From the NCBI RefSeq assembly GCF_015265475.1, contig NZ_CP054493.1, forward strand, positions 1,240,001 to 1,304,000: a stretch of DNA of 64,000 bases, written 5' to 3'. Under the pieces are notes generated by a model. The model ran no database searches, was not told the DNA's origin, and saw only the letters and a list, made by a program, of their open reading frames with translations. Positions 17,842 to 26,753 of the stretch are shown here, piece after piece (within the stretch, counting starts at the first letter, position 1; every line of letters starts with the position of its first letter). Made by a program: the position numbers and the translations under genes. The DNA comes from Candidatus Sulfurimonas marisnigri. GTDB lineage: Bacteria > Campylobacterota > Campylobacteria > Campylobacterales > Sulfurimonadaceae.

Positions 17842-17905
17842 ATTTCATAAGTTAATAAACGCGAAGAGTTTAGCTTAGAACATTTAAATAACTCATTTAA
17901 ACTAA

Positions 17906-17989
17906 TTAAAAAATTCTCTCTGCCAATTTTTCTATATTTATTTCAAATCTCTCAAATAAACTTTGTGCATTTTTTACTATAATCGCCAT
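17906..17989 (-). CDS. Possible 27-aa small ORF or remnant
   Basis: Minus-strand ATG preceded by AAAGGATTATAA (a good Shine-Dalgarno) and encoding MAIIVKNAQSLFERF with an amphipathic continuation. A second open stretch in a different frame follows directly (FLISLNELFKCSKLNSSRLL), which may mean a frameshifted remnant. The region lies in the 282-base gap before the S24 regulator. Weak evidence only. Confidence 0.2.
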   Translation of the reverse strand: MAIIVKNAQSLFERFEINIEKLAERIF

Positions 17990-18070
17990 TTATAATCCTT
18001 TAATTTATTCTCAAATACTACACATATTTTCAAATAAAAATAATAAATATTGCATTTTGTCATATTTTCT

Positions 18071-18099
18071 TTGACTAAATTGAAAAATAGTATTATAAT
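18071..18099 (+). promoter_or_regulatory. Consensus sigma-70 promoter of the S24 regulator gene
   Basis: TTGACT (18071-18076), a 17-base spacer, then TATAAT (18094-18099); AGGGGAA follows ahead of the ATG at 18124. A full -35/-10 pair is unusual in this AT-rich genome and suggests strong, repressible expression. Confidence 0.75.
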
Positions 18100-18123
18100 T
18101 GTTAAAAAGTACAGGGGAATGGC

Positions 18124-18783
18124 ATGAAAAGTTTTTTAGAAATTGTTGAAGAGATTAAAAGTATTATATCTGCTGAGTTTAGCGGTAAGAAGATATTCGA
18201 TAAAGATGTAGCAGATACTTTAGGTGTAAGTCAGATGAATTTTGCAACAATGAAAAAAAGAAATAAAATTCCTTTCGGTGAGCTTCTTGATTTTTGTGCA
18301 ACAAAATCTATTTCAATAAACTGGATGCTTTATGGACAATCTCCTGAGAGTCTTATTGATGCAACAAACAAATTTTTTATGGTTAAATATTTTAGTGATA
18401 TAAATGCTTCTGCTGGTGGTGGAGCAGATAGCGATATTGAAGACGCACAAGAGATAGAGATACCACATGCATTTGCAATGATGCTAGGTGGAGAGAAAGA
18501 ATTAAAACATATAGAAGCAATAAATGTAACTGGTGATTCTATGGAACCTACTTTTAGCTACAGCGATATAGTATTTATAAACAGAAGTAAAACTGACCTG
18601 CAAAGAGGCGGAATCTTCACAATAAGAACAGAAGCTGGTCTGTTTATAAAGAGAGTAGTCAGGAGAATAGATGGCAAAATAGATATAATATCTGACAATG
18701 AAGTCTACTCCACACAAACTCTTGACCCTGGAGAAATTGAAGTTATAGGGAGAGTTGTAAGTAGATTTGGTGAGGTTGATTAA
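18124..18783 (+). CDS. LexA/CI-like HTH transcriptional regulator with S24 autoprotease domain
   Basis: 219 aa. The N-terminal helix-turn-helix (DKDVADTLGVSQMNFATMKK) is of the CI-repressor type. The Ala-Gly cleavage site lies in NASAGGGA near residue 100, the catalytic Ser in VTGDSMEP and the Lys in LFIKRVVRR. The layout is that of phage-type repressors which self-cleave on RecA activation, and similar solitary regulators occur in Campylobacterota chromosomes. No prophage genes surround it. Target genes are unknown; the adjacent NlpC/P60 lipoprotein starts 6 bases after the stop and is co-directional. Confidence 0.85.
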   Translation: MKSFLEIVEEIKSIISAEFSGKKIFDKDVADTLGVSQMNFATMKKRNKIPFGELLDFCATKSISINWMLYGQSPESLIDATNKFFMVKYFSDINASAGGGADSDIEDAQEIEIPHAFAMMLGGEKELKHIEAINVTGDSMEPTFSYSDIVFINRSKTDLQRGGIFTIRTEAGLFIKRVVRRIDGKIDIISDNEVYSTQTLDPGEIEVIGRVVSRFGEVD

Positions 18784-18789
18784 AAGATT

Positions 18790-20199
18790 ATGGTGTTGAA
18801 ATATATTTATATAGTTTTATCTGTCATTATCTTTGTGGGTTGCTCAAATAAAGAGATTAGTGCAGTAGCAAAAGTAATTAAGCCTAAGAAGATTTTGGTA
18901 AAAATTGATGATAATTTAAGTTGTGAAGAGATAGCAGACATAACTCCTAAAAAACTCATAGATGTAGCTGATTTAGTTAATATACCACAGGATGTGACTA
19001 AATATTTACAAAACATATCTCAAAATGTACCTTTTTATGAAATTCAAAAAAAGTATGAAGAGTATTACTTTAGTATGTGGAATATAAACACACCTAAAGA
19101 AGATTTAAACTCCATTAAATGGCCATTTGCATCATATTGTGCTGGAACAAGCTATGGAGAAAATTTTCAACCATTAGAGCAAAAGTTTTTTGATGAAATG
19201 CTAGAAAGTTCAAATTTTACCTCATTTGCAACAGTTAATTTAAATGCAATGACTCTAAGAGAGACTAATATAAGAGCTTTTCCAACTATAAAACCACTAT
19301 TAAAAGACCCAGCAAAAGCAGGGGAGGGTTTTCCTTTTGATTATCTTCAAAACAGCACTATTCACGCAAGTAAACCTGTTTTTATTTCACACTATTCCAG
19401 AGACAGAGAGTGGGTGTATATTTTCGCCAGCTTTGCATCAGGATGGGTTAAAACATCCGAAATAGTTATATTAGATAAAAAGTATAGTGATATATGGCAA
19501 AAAGCTCAGCAAGTTCAGATTGTTAAGGAAGATGTGCCAATATACTCTCTTAATGGAAGATTTCTTTTTAAATCAAAAATAGGGATGATGTTTGCCTTAG
19601 TTGATCAAGATAATGAAACATATACAATTTTAACAATCTCTTCATATAAAGACTCTGAACCACTATACATAAAATCAAAAATATCAAAAGATATAGCTCA
19701 CAAAGATGTTATGAATTTAAACAAAAAAAATTTACACAATATAATAAACGAAGTTTCTAAAACAAATTATGGCTGGGGTGGAATGTATGAGCAGAGAGAT
19801 TGTTCTTCTATGCTTAGAGACATGTTCGCACCATTTGGTATATGGTTACCTAGGAACTCTTATCAGCAAAGTAAGATTGGCAAAGTTATAGCTTTTAATG
19901 GGATGAGTGATGATGAAAAGATTAACCTTATTAAAGAGAAGGGTATTGCTTTTGAGACACTTCTGTATAAAAAAGGTCATATAGTTTTGTATGTTGGAAC
20001 TTATAATGATGAAGTTATTGTGTTTCATAATACATGGGGAATAAAAACTAAAAAAGATAATATAGAGGGAAGAGTAATAATAGGCAAACCAATTTTTAGC
20101 ACTCTGAAACTTGGCAAAAATCAAGAAAATTATGACGAAGAAGCAGAAATACTTAAAAATTTAAAAACCATGAACATCTTAACACAAGATGCCTTTTAG
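18790..20199 (+). CDS. SH3 / NlpC-P60 family lipoprotein (cell-wall endopeptidase)
   Basis: 469 aa. The start is a lipoprotein signal with lipobox VGC near residue 17. The middle contains SH3b-like segments (TLRETNIRAFPTIKP and DREWVYIFASFASGWVKT). The C-terminus is a C40 papain-like domain with YGWGGMYEQRDCSSMLRDMF (catalytic Cys), GHIVLYVG (His) and a VFHNTWG end. Such enzymes cut gamma-D-Glu/diaminopimelate bonds in peptidoglycan stems. It is transcribed behind the S24 regulator, only 6 bases away, which could link wall remodelling to that regulator. Confidence 0.85.
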   Translation: MVLKYIYIVLSVIIFVGCSNKEISAVAKVIKPKKILVKIDDNLSCEEIADITPKKLIDVADLVNIPQDVTKYLQNISQNVPFYEIQKKYEEYYFSMWNINTPKEDLNSIKWPFASYCAGTSYGENFQPLEQKFFDEMLESSNFTSFATVNLNAMTLRETNIRAFPTIKPLLKDPAKAGEGFPFDYLQNSTIHASKPVFISHYSRDREWVYIFASFASGWVKTSEIVILDKKYSDIWQKAQQVQIVKEDVPIYSLNGRFLFKSKIGMMFALVDQDNETYTILTISSYKDSEPLYIKSKISKDIAHKDVMNLNKKNLHNIINEVSKTNYGWGGMYEQRDCSSMLRDMFAPFGIWLPRNSYQQSKIGKVIAFNGMSDDEKINLIKEKGIAFETLLYKKGHIVLYVGTYNDEVIVFHNTWGIKTKKDNIEGRVIIGKPIFSTLKLGKNQENYDEEAEILKNLKTMNILTQDAF

Positions 20200-20202
20200 A
20201 TA

Positions 20203-20508
20203 TTATGCTTTAATATCTAAAAGTGAACCGAACATCTCATCTTGTGTTTTTATTGCTGTAACATTCACAGCAGTTGCATTCTGCGCAACAATCTGATCTG
20301 GAATCTCTTTGGCTAAATCAGTCTGACTAATCTTAGACCCATTATTATCAGCTTTACGAGTATTTGCCAAAACAGAACCATCAGCACTAGACATTCTAGT
20401 ACTGCTAGGAACAAAACCATCCGAATTAACATTTGCTACATTATTTGCAGTTGTGTTCATCATAGTTTGATGAGATTGTATCGATGATATATTACTTGAT
20501 ATACTCAT
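20203..20508 (-). CDS. Miniature flagellar rod-like protein (FlgC-type ends, no central domain)
   Basis: 101 aa. The N-terminus carries the rod signature (MMNTTANNVANVNSDGF) and the C-terminus the FlgC/FlgE-like helix (VAQNATAVNVTAIKTQDEM). Almost nothing lies between them: the domain that normally separates the two coiled-coil ends in FlgC (about 140 aa) is absent. It has a good RBS (GAAGGAG) and an upstream TATAAT. It sits alone, away from other flagellar genes, and could be a paralogous adaptor or a rod-cap-like element; I cannot tell. Confidence 0.7.
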   Translation of the reverse strand: MSISSNISSIQSHQTMMNTTANNVANVNSDGFVPSSTRMSSADGSVLANTRKADNNGSKISQTDLAKEIPDQIVAQNATAVNVTAIKTQDEMFGSLLDIKA

Positions 20509-20579
20509 ATTAACTCCTTCGCGTGTCAGGAATTATACTATACATTAATTGAAAGAATGGTTATTTGATGGAAGTAGTT

Positions 20580-20589
20580 CTACATGTAG
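20580..20589. repeat. CTACATGTAG palindrome, copy 5
   Basis: Exact copy, extended to the 14-bp form TTCTACATGTAGAA. It lies 30 bases after the end of dapD and upstream of the mini-FlgC gene; an imperfect half-copy (CTACATGC) follows 11 bases later. Confidence 0.85.
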
Positions 20590-20618
20590 AAAATAAATCT
20601 ACATGCAAAATAGAATAT

Positions 20619-21818
20619 TTAGTGGAGATCTGCGTTGAGTTTAATCTCTCTTGTTGAGCGTGAAGCAGTTAATTCGCCAGTCATAGAGTTTTGTCTAAAA
20701 TGAAGACCGTTTAGTCCTGCTAAATCTTTACCTTTGAAGATTTCACCATCTATAGTAATGTTATTATTTACTTCTTTTATTTTAAGAAGCTCTTTAGAAC
20801 TTATTTTAACTTTAGTTCCTTCTAGCATTGCTACACCTGCATCTAAGATACAACCATCACCCATAGGTATTCCACATGTAGAGTTTGCACCTAAAAGTGT
20901 GTTTTTACCAATTGAAACAGGATTCCCGTCTGTTCCACTAAGAACACCTAGTATAGAAGCACCACCACCAACATCACTGCCAGCACCAACAATAGCAGAG
21001 CTAGAAATACGTCCTTCAACCATAACTGGACCAGTTGTACCAGCATTAAAGTTAACATAAGAAGCACCGGGCATTACAGTTGTACCAGCTGCTAGTTGCG
21101 CGCCAAATCTAACTTTTGATGTGTCTAGTATACGAGTGTTGTCTGCAGGAATAATGTGTTGTAAAAATCTTGGGAACTTATCTACAAAGTCAATATGTGG
21201 GTATTCATTTGATAATTTTAATTCAATCTCAAATTCACGAAGGTAGTCAAGTTCAATTGGTTGACCATTTGACCAAGCAACGTTTGGAAGTGCACCAAAA
21301 GCACCATTTAAGTTAATGCTTCTAAGTTCAACTTTAGCTTGTGACAATGCATATAATTTTAAATAAGAAGCTTCAACGCTCTTTAACGCTTCATCAGCAA
21401 AGATAAATGTAACTTTAAACTCACCCTCTAAAGAGCCGCTATTCATTATTTGGTTATAAAGTGCAGAAATAACTTGGATGTTTTTATGAGCATCACCATA
21501 AGCTTCATCAGAGTAAGGGGTAAAAGCATTTAAACAGCTTCTTAAAAAGTCAGCGTTAATATCGCAAACAACCTCGCTTTCATTAAAATCAACTTCAATA
21601 CCTTGCTCAGATAAAGCTCTAATGAAAATAGCCGCACTTCCAAAGTTTTCATTCCAGTTAATTATAGGGTAAGTTGCTTGAAGAGATTTTCCAATATTCA
21701 GCTGACCTAAATCTACTCTACAAATACCAAATGCTAGAGGATCTTTATATCCAGTAGTTGATGATTTAATATTTTCTATTAATGCTTTAAAGGCATCCGT
21801 TGTTTGAATTAGTTCCAT
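20619..21818 (-). CDS. dapD: Tetrahydrodipicolinate N-succinyltransferase, long type
   Basis: 399 aa enzyme of the succinylase branch of lysine/diaminopimelate synthesis. The C-terminal half is a left-handed beta-helix with hexapeptide repeats (VRFGAQLAAGTTVMPGASYV, then SIGKNTLLGANSTCGIPMGD), the site that binds succinyl-CoA. The N-terminal half is longer than in the 274-aa E. coli enzyme, as usual for Campylobacterota and Actinobacteria types. Diaminopimelate serves both lysine and the wall precursor cut by the hydrolases in this window. Confidence 0.92.
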   Translation of the reverse strand: MELIQTTDAFKALIENIKSSTTGYKDPLAFGICRVDLGQLNIGKSLQATYPIINWNENFGSAAIFIRALSEQGIEVDFNESEVVCDINADFLRSCLNAFTPYSDEAYGDAHKNIQVISALYNQIMNSGSLEGEFKVTFIFADEALKSVEASYLKLYALSQAKVELRSINLNGAFGALPNVAWSNGQPIELDYLREFEIELKLSNEYPHIDFVDKFPRFLQHIIPADNTRILDTSKVRFGAQLAAGTTVMPGASYVNFNAGTTGPVMVEGRISSSAIVGAGSDVGGGASILGVLSGTDGNPVSIGKNTLLGANSTCGIPMGDGCILDAGVAMLEGTKVKISSKELLKIKEVNNNITIDGEIFKGKDLAGLNGLHFRQNSMTGELTASRSTREIKLNADLH

Positions 21819-21893
21819 AAACTCTCTCTTTGATAAATTATTTGTGCAAGTATATTAAAACTTTACTAATACATATTTATATATACTTACATT

Positions 21894-22361
21894 ATGGATA
21901 AATGGATACGATTTTTAAAAAATAATGACTATTTAGGTGTAAAAAAACATCTAAGAGATGGTGCTGATGTTAATGATGCTAATGAACATGAGGAATCTGT
22001 ACTAGCTATGTCATTTAGGCACCATTGTGATATTGACTTAATAATGCTTCTTATTGAGAATGGTGCAGATATTTATGATTTTGACGAAGAGGGTGTGAGT
22101 ATCTTCGAAGTGGCTATAACTTATGGCAATATTGAAATGGTTAAATATTTAATATCTTGTGGCATAGATGTAAATAAAGCACAAAGAAGAAGTGGCTTTA
22201 CGCCTCTAATGGCAGCAGCTTGCTATGGTAGAACAGAAATTATAAAGCTTCTTATGGAAAAAGGCGCAGACATAAATGCCGTTGATTTAAAAGGATTGAG
22301 CGTAACTGACTTTGCAAGAAAAATGAAAAAGAATAGTATATTAGAGCTACTTAGAAAATAG
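21894..22361 (+). CDS. Ankyrin-repeat protein
   Basis: 155 aa. Four ankyrin units are visible: around DYLGVKKHLRDGADVNDANE, LIMLLIENGADIYDFDEEG, NIEMVKYLISCGIDVNKAQ and RTEIIKLLMEKGADINAVD, with GFTPLMAAACYGR as the best consensus strand. No signal peptide, so a cytosolic protein-binding module is likely. Target unknown. It is divergent from dapD. Confidence 0.85.
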   Translation: MDKWIRFLKNNDYLGVKKHLRDGADVNDANEHEESVLAMSFRHHCDIDLIMLLIENGADIYDFDEEGVSIFEVAITYGNIEMVKYLISCGIDVNKAQRRSGFTPLMAAACYGRTEIIKLLMEKGADINAVDLKGLSVTDFARKMKKNSILELLRK

Positions 22362-22372
22362 CTCTTTGTAGT

Positions 22373-22975
22373 CTAAGAAGCATGTAATAGTTTTGCGAAG
22401 CTTTTATAGCCGTCTATTATATGCTGATTTTTTTGACTTTGAATATAAAATTCAATTGCTTTTTTGCCTAATCTTGGGATTTCATTTTTAACTGCCCAAC
22501 TGCTTACAGTTCCCTCTGGAACTTCTAAAATTTGTGCAAGATTTTTTTGAGTAATTTTAAGCTCATTACAAATATCTTTAACTATATTTGCTTTTTGTTT
22601 TGTTCTCTTAGTTGTTTTTTTCACTTCTGCAACAGCTATGTTTGCAGGTTTATTTTCTATTTCAGGAGTGTTTTTCTTTATCCAGTTTAATACATCAGAA
22701 GCACTTAGAATCCAATCTCTAGTTAATTCTCTAACAATATCGTGAGTAAACTTTAGTGCATGCTCTCTTGCAAAATCTTGATTGCTAAGTTGACACAATA
22801 TAGAAAAACCTAACTGTCTTGCAGCTGGTCCTGTATGTCCCCAGTCAAAACCATTTTTAGATTGAGAGAAAATCTCATACCTTACTGGAAGCTCCAACTC
22901 TCCATAAGTTACAAACTTACTTCCAAGCAATGATTTATGTCCTTTAAAAACATAGTTATTTCTAACAATAGCCAT
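22373..22975 (-). CDS. DUF6166-like domain fused to a helix-turn-helix
   Basis: 200 aa. The first half resembles the DUF6166 family (SQSKNGFDWGHTGPAARQLG followed by FSILCQL and a later TRDWILSASD). A Lys/Thr-rich linker (about 115-128) joins it to a helix-turn-helix (ICNELKITQKNLAQILEVPE and GTVSSWAVKNEIP) that should bind DNA or act as an antitoxin-like regulator. The combination suggests a sensor-regulator, but no toxin neighbour is present. A 41-codon gene lies 10 bases upstream. Confidence 0.6.
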   Translation of the reverse strand: MAIVRNNYVFKGHKSLLGSKFVTYGELELPVRYEIFSQSKNGFDWGHTGPAARQLGFSILCQLSNQDFAREHALKFTHDIVRELTRDWILSASDVLNWIKKNTPEIENKPANIAVAEVKKTTKRTKQKANIVKDICNELKITQKNLAQILEVPEGTVSSWAVKNEIPRLGKKAIEFYIQSQKNQHIIDGYKSFAKLLHAS

Positions 22976-22985
22976 TTTTTACCTC

Positions 22986-23111
22986 TTAAATTTTAAATGT
23001 AAAATGATTGTTTATCTTTACATCTTCCTCTTTTTTCTCAAAGAAAGCAAATTTACAAACAATATATATGGAGAGTGTAAGCAATAATAATACCAATAAC
23101 CAAATTAACAT
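22986..23111 (-). CDS. Small single-span membrane protein (41 aa)
   Basis: 41 codons with ATG at 23111 preceded by AGGA eight bases upstream. The N-terminal half is a membrane helix (LIWLLVLLLLTLSIYIV) and the rest is charged (FEKKEEDVKINN). It ends 10 bases before the DUF6166-HTH gene start and could be translated from the same message. No family recognised. Confidence 0.5.
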   Translation of the reverse strand: MLIWLLVLLLLTLSIYIVCKFAFFEKKEEDVKINNHFTFKI

Positions 23112-23162
23112 GATAAATTTCCTTGATTTTTACTTATTCATAAGAAATCGGCAAAAAAAATA

Positions 23163-23894
23163 TTAAATCAAGGTGAATTTAATTTTAGAGCTAGATAGAA
23201 AGTCTGTAAAAAGCTTGAAATATTTTTCTACTTGTAGATTGTTTGTAGAACATAGTGATATTTCAACTGAGATATTTGATTTACTAAGTATAGGCAAAGA
23301 CGAGAGTTCTATATCTTCTGGAATCTGTTTCATTATTGATATTAGAGTATTCTCACTAGTTTGAGCAAGCAGAGTTAGTCTGTATTTTTCAACTGATTTA
23401 TTAAAGAGCCTGCTGATAACTGCACTTATCATTGGGTGTGCCATTTGCGGGAAACCTGGAACAAAAAAATATCTATCTTCTAAGGAAAATCCCGACATAT
23501 TGTTTACCGGGTTAAACAACAAATCTGAGTTTTGAGGTAAATCTGACATGTGTATCCTATGTGGATATGCTTCGTTTGCAAATTTATTTATAATATCTTG
23601 CTCAAACTGTTTGTGCCTATAAAGCGGCTTCGATGTAAACACATCCGCCGCAATAGCTCTTGTTAAATCATCCGGAGTTGAACCTATTCCTCCAAATGAG
23701 AACATAACAGATTTTTTATCATTCATTATCAGTTTGTATGTGTTTTTTATAAGCTCTTCATCATCCTTTATGATAAATGATGCAAAAAGTTCATGTCCGT
23801 ATTTATTAAGCTCATTTTTTAAGAATTCAAAATGTTTATCAACTCTTCGTCCGTTTAAAATTTCAGTTCCAATTATTAGTGCATAAAAGTTCAT
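23163..23894 (-). CDS. MoCF-biosynthesis (molybdopterin-binding) domain protein, CinA N-terminus-like
   Basis: 243 aa. FYALIIGTEILNGRRVDKH and FSFGGIGSTPDDLTRAIAAD mark the MoaB/MogA-type fold found at the CinA N-terminus; GFSLEDRYFFVPGFPQMAHP is the typical late strand. There is no C-terminal CinA deamidase domain. Such stand-alone proteins may be nucleotide pyrophosphatases or molybdopterin-binding; the substrate here is not decidable. It is divergent from the acidic coiled-coil gene. Confidence 0.75.
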   Translation of the reverse strand: MNFYALIIGTEILNGRRVDKHFEFLKNELNKYGHELFASFIIKDDEELIKNTYKLIMNDKKSVMFSFGGIGSTPDDLTRAIAADVFTSKPLYRHKQFEQDIINKFANEAYPHRIHMSDLPQNSDLLFNPVNNMSGFSLEDRYFFVPGFPQMAHPMISAVISRLFNKSVEKYRLTLLAQTSENTLISIMKQIPEDIELSSLPILSKSNISVEISLCSTNNLQVEKYFKLFTDFLSSSKIKFTLI

Positions 23895-23955
23895 TTTAAC
23901 CTACTAGTTTGTAATTTTTAAGTATTATATTGTAAATTATTTAAGGAAAAGATAT

Positions 23956-24246
23956 ATGTCACACGCACAAAAATTAGAAGAGCTGATTACAAAGAGTGTT
24001 ATTCCTGATCTTGATGATAGATTAGATGAGATTTTCGCAGAAATTGCTGATAGCAAAGAGGCAAATGAGGATGCAAAAGAAGAAATAGAAGAGCTACGTG
24101 AATTTAAAGCTGACCTGCAAGACGTTTTAGAAGATATACAAAGTGGAGACATTGAAGAAGAAGAGTGTGAAGAGCTGATTAATGACATTTTAGAAGCTCA
24201 AAAAGGTAGCGAAGAAGAAGATTTTGGATTTTCAGAAGAAGACTAA
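23956..24246 (+). CDS. Very acidic helical protein of unknown function
   Basis: 96 aa, Glu/Asp-rich, predicted entirely helical; heptad-like spacing of Leu/Ile is visible (LEELITKSVIPDLDDRLDEI). No Cys, no signal peptide, extremely low isoelectric point. Good RBS (AAGGAAAAG). Followed by an imperfect GCAAGTGC/GCATTTGC hairpin near 24260 that may end its transcript. I do not recognise the family. Confidence 0.6.
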   Translation: MSHAQKLEELITKSVIPDLDDRLDEIFAEIADSKEANEDAKEEIEELREFKADLQDVLEDIQSGDIEEEECEELINDILEAQKGSEEEDFGFSEED

Positions 24247-24333
24247 TAGTTATCAAAACGCAAGTGCTATTAATATGGCATTTGCAAATATAAATACTTA
24301 ACAAAACAACACACTCACTACACATAAAATCAA

Positions 24334-24339
24334 TATAAT
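24334..24339 (+). promoter_or_regulatory. -10 box of the RND exporter operon
   Basis: TATAAT 26 bases ahead of the ATG at 24366; AAGGAG at 24356-24361 is the ribosome binding site. No obvious -35. Confidence 0.45.
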
Positions 24340-24365
24340 TCAACACTAAAATTACAAGGAGAACT

Positions 24366-26753
24366 ATGAACTGGCGCACTGAAACTGAGGCTTTAATGGA
24401 AAAACTTGGGAAAAAAATAACTCTTCATCCTAAAAAAATAATTTTATTTATGTTGCTTGTAAGTTTTGCAATGATTTCAAACTTACCAAAAATAACTATT
24501 GACACTTCAACTGAGGGATTCTTGCACCATGAAGATCCGGCTTTAGTTAAATATGAATCGTTTAAAGAGCAGTTTGGTCAAGATGAACGAATCATGGTAG
24601 TTGTAAGAACTAAAAATATTTTTGATATTAAGTTTTTAGAGAGGTTTAAAGAGTTACATGTAGAACTAGAAAACAACATACCACACCTAACTGATATAAA
24701 TTCACTTATTAATGCTAGAAATACAAGAGGTGAGGGTGATAGGCTTATTGTCGAAGACTTAGTTGAGAACATGCCACAAAATGTACAAGAGTTGGCTTTA
24801 TTAAAAAGGCTAGCAACAACTAGCGTAATGTATAAAAATCTTCTTTTAAATAGCGATGCTACATTAGCTACTATCATACTAGAGCCTAATGCTTATGAAG
24901 CTTCGTCTAATGTAGATGCACTTGATGGTTTTAGTGAAAGTAAAATAAAACAAGAGAATCAGGAATTTATATCTGATAAATCTAAAAGTGAAATGGTAAG
25001 AGCTGCTGGTGAAATTGCTAAAAAATTCACAAAAGATAATTTTGATGTTTTTATAGCTGGTTCACTTGCGGTAAACGACAATACAAAAAAATCTATGCAG
25101 TCTGATATGCAAAAGTTTATTAAGCTAATTCTTCTAATAATAGCAATATTTCTATTTATAGTTTTTCGAAGAATTAGCGGTGTTTTGCTTCCTCTATTTA
25201 TAGTTCTAATATCTTTGTTGAGTACTGTTGGAGTTATGGCTATGACCGGCACAGCTATATCAGTACCTACTCAGATATTGCCATCATTTTTATTAGCTGT
25301 AAGTATTGGTGCTACCGTTCATCTTCTGGTAATGTTTTTTAAACATTTCAACAGTAGTGAGTCAAAGAATGAAGCTATAATCTTTGCTTTAGGACACTCA
25401 GGACTGCCAATAATTATGACATCTTTAACAACTGCTGCCGGACTACTATCATTTAGTTCAGCGGAGATTGCACCTATAGCAGATTTGGGTATATTTGGAG
25501 CTGTTGGTATTATGATAGCTTTATCAAACACAATTATTCTGTTACCTGCCATACTTGTTGCTTTACCTCTAAAAAAAGCTAAAGAGACGCATAAAAACAA
25601 CTCTGTCATAATGGATAAATTTCTAATAGCTATAGCAAATTTTAGTATCTACCATGCTAAAAAAATAGTTGCTGTAACAGCTATAATTTTTGTTGTGTTT
25701 TTGTATAGTGCTTCACAACTTGAGTTAAAACATGACCCACTAAGTTGGCAAAAAGAAGATGCCCCAATCAGAATAGCTACTGAAGTTGTAGATAGAGAGC
25801 TTAAAGGTTCTGTTACAATGGAAGTAATTCTTGATACAAAAAAAGAGAATGGCCTTCACAATTCGGAATTATTAAAAAAGATAGATATAGTAAGAGAAAA
25901 AGCTGAAGCAATTAATAACGATAAATATTTTGTAGGAAAGGGTTGGAGTGTTGCTGAAGTTCTAAAAGAGATTCATCGTGCTTTACATGCAAACAACCAA
26001 GAGTATTATGCTATTACAGACAATAATGCTTTAATCCCACAAGAGTTTTTACTTTTTGAAAATAGCGGAAGCGATGATTTAGAAGATTTAGTAGACTCTT
26101 CATTTTCTAAAGCAAGACTAACATTCAAATTGCCTTGGATGGAAGCAAGTGAATATGAAGCTTTATCTCAAGAATTAACTACGCTCATAAAAGAAGAACT
26201 TAAAGATGAAGTTGAGATAACTATAACTGGTATGGTTCCTCTTTTTCAAAGAACATTGGTTGCAGCCATGGACACTATGGTTGTTAGCTATGCGACAGCA
26301 TTTATTTTGATAACAATTATGATGATTTTATTACTTGGAAGCTTTAAAATTGGGTTAGTAAGTATGATACCAAATGTTCTTCCTGTTGTTATGGCTTTAG
26401 GATTCATGAATATGGTTGGCATGCCACTGGATATGTTTACTATGCTTATAGGTTCTATTATTATCGGTCTTTCTGTTGATGATACAGTTCACTTTTTTCA
26501 TAATTATGCAAAATATCATCATAACGGAATGAGTGTACAAAAAGCCGTAGATGAAACAATGCTTGGAACTGGTCGTGCAATGGTTGCTACAACAATAGTT
26601 TTATCGTTAGGATTTTATGTTTATATGTTTGCTTCGCTTAGTAATTTAGTTAACTTTGGTATTTTAACTGGTGGGGCAATTACCATAGCATTACTCTCTG
26701 ACATTATATTAGCTCCGGCATTACTAAAACTACTGGCAAAGGAAGAAAAATGA
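24366..26753 (+). CDS. RND-superfamily (MMPL/HpnN-like) exporter
   Basis: 795 aa inner-membrane transporter. It has the two-fold RND layout: a membrane helix at about 22-39, a large periplasmic loop (40-250), five or six helices (about 255-405), a second membrane helix and loop (430-630), then the final helix bundle. Motif-like positions include SIGATVHLLVMFFKHF and GLSVDDTVHFFHNYAKYHHN, the acidic/His residues that couple proton flow. This subtype usually exports lipids or hopanoids to the outer membrane. It overlaps the LolA-like gene by 4 bases. Confidence 0.88.
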   Translation: MNWRTETEALMEKLGKKITLHPKKIILFMLLVSFAMISNLPKITIDTSTEGFLHHEDPALVKYESFKEQFGQDERIMVVVRTKNIFDIKFLERFKELHVELENNIPHLTDINSLINARNTRGEGDRLIVEDLVENMPQNVQELALLKRLATTSVMYKNLLLNSDATLATIILEPNAYEASSNVDALDGFSESKIKQENQEFISDKSKSEMVRAAGEIAKKFTKDNFDVFIAGSLAVNDNTKKSMQSDMQKFIKLILLIIAIFLFIVFRRISGVLLPLFIVLISLLSTVGVMAMTGTAISVPTQILPSFLLAVSIGATVHLLVMFFKHFNSSESKNEAIIFALGHSGLPIIMTSLTTAAGLLSFSSAEIAPIADLGIFGAVGIMIALSNTIILLPAILVALPLKKAKETHKNNSVIMDKFLIAIANFSIYHAKKIVAVTAIIFVVFLYSASQLELKHDPLSWQKEDAPIRIATEVVDRELKGSVTMEVILDTKKENGLHNSELLKKIDIVREKAEAINNDKYFVGKGWSVAEVLKEIHRALHANNQEYYAITDNNALIPQEFLLFENSGSDDLEDLVDSSFSKARLTFKLPWMEASEYEALSQELTTLIKEELKDEVEITITGMVPLFQRTLVAAMDTMVVSYATAFILITIMMILLLGSFKIGLVSMIPNVLPVVMALGFMNMVGMPLDMFTMLIGSIIIGLSVDDTVHFFHNYAKYHHNGMSVQKAVDETMLGTGRAMVATTIVLSLGFYVYMFASLSNLVNFGILTGGAITIALLSDIILAPALLKLLAKEEK

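Noticed and set aside
20734-21060. Plus-strand open frame of 108 codons opposite dapD.
   Set aside because: It mirrors the beta-helix repeats of dapD, including Pro/Thr-rich shadow composition; no RBS.
24252-24285. Imperfect inverted repeat GCAAGTGC / GCATTTGC after the acidic protein gene.
   Set aside because: Short arms with a mismatch and no T-run; too weak to call a terminator.
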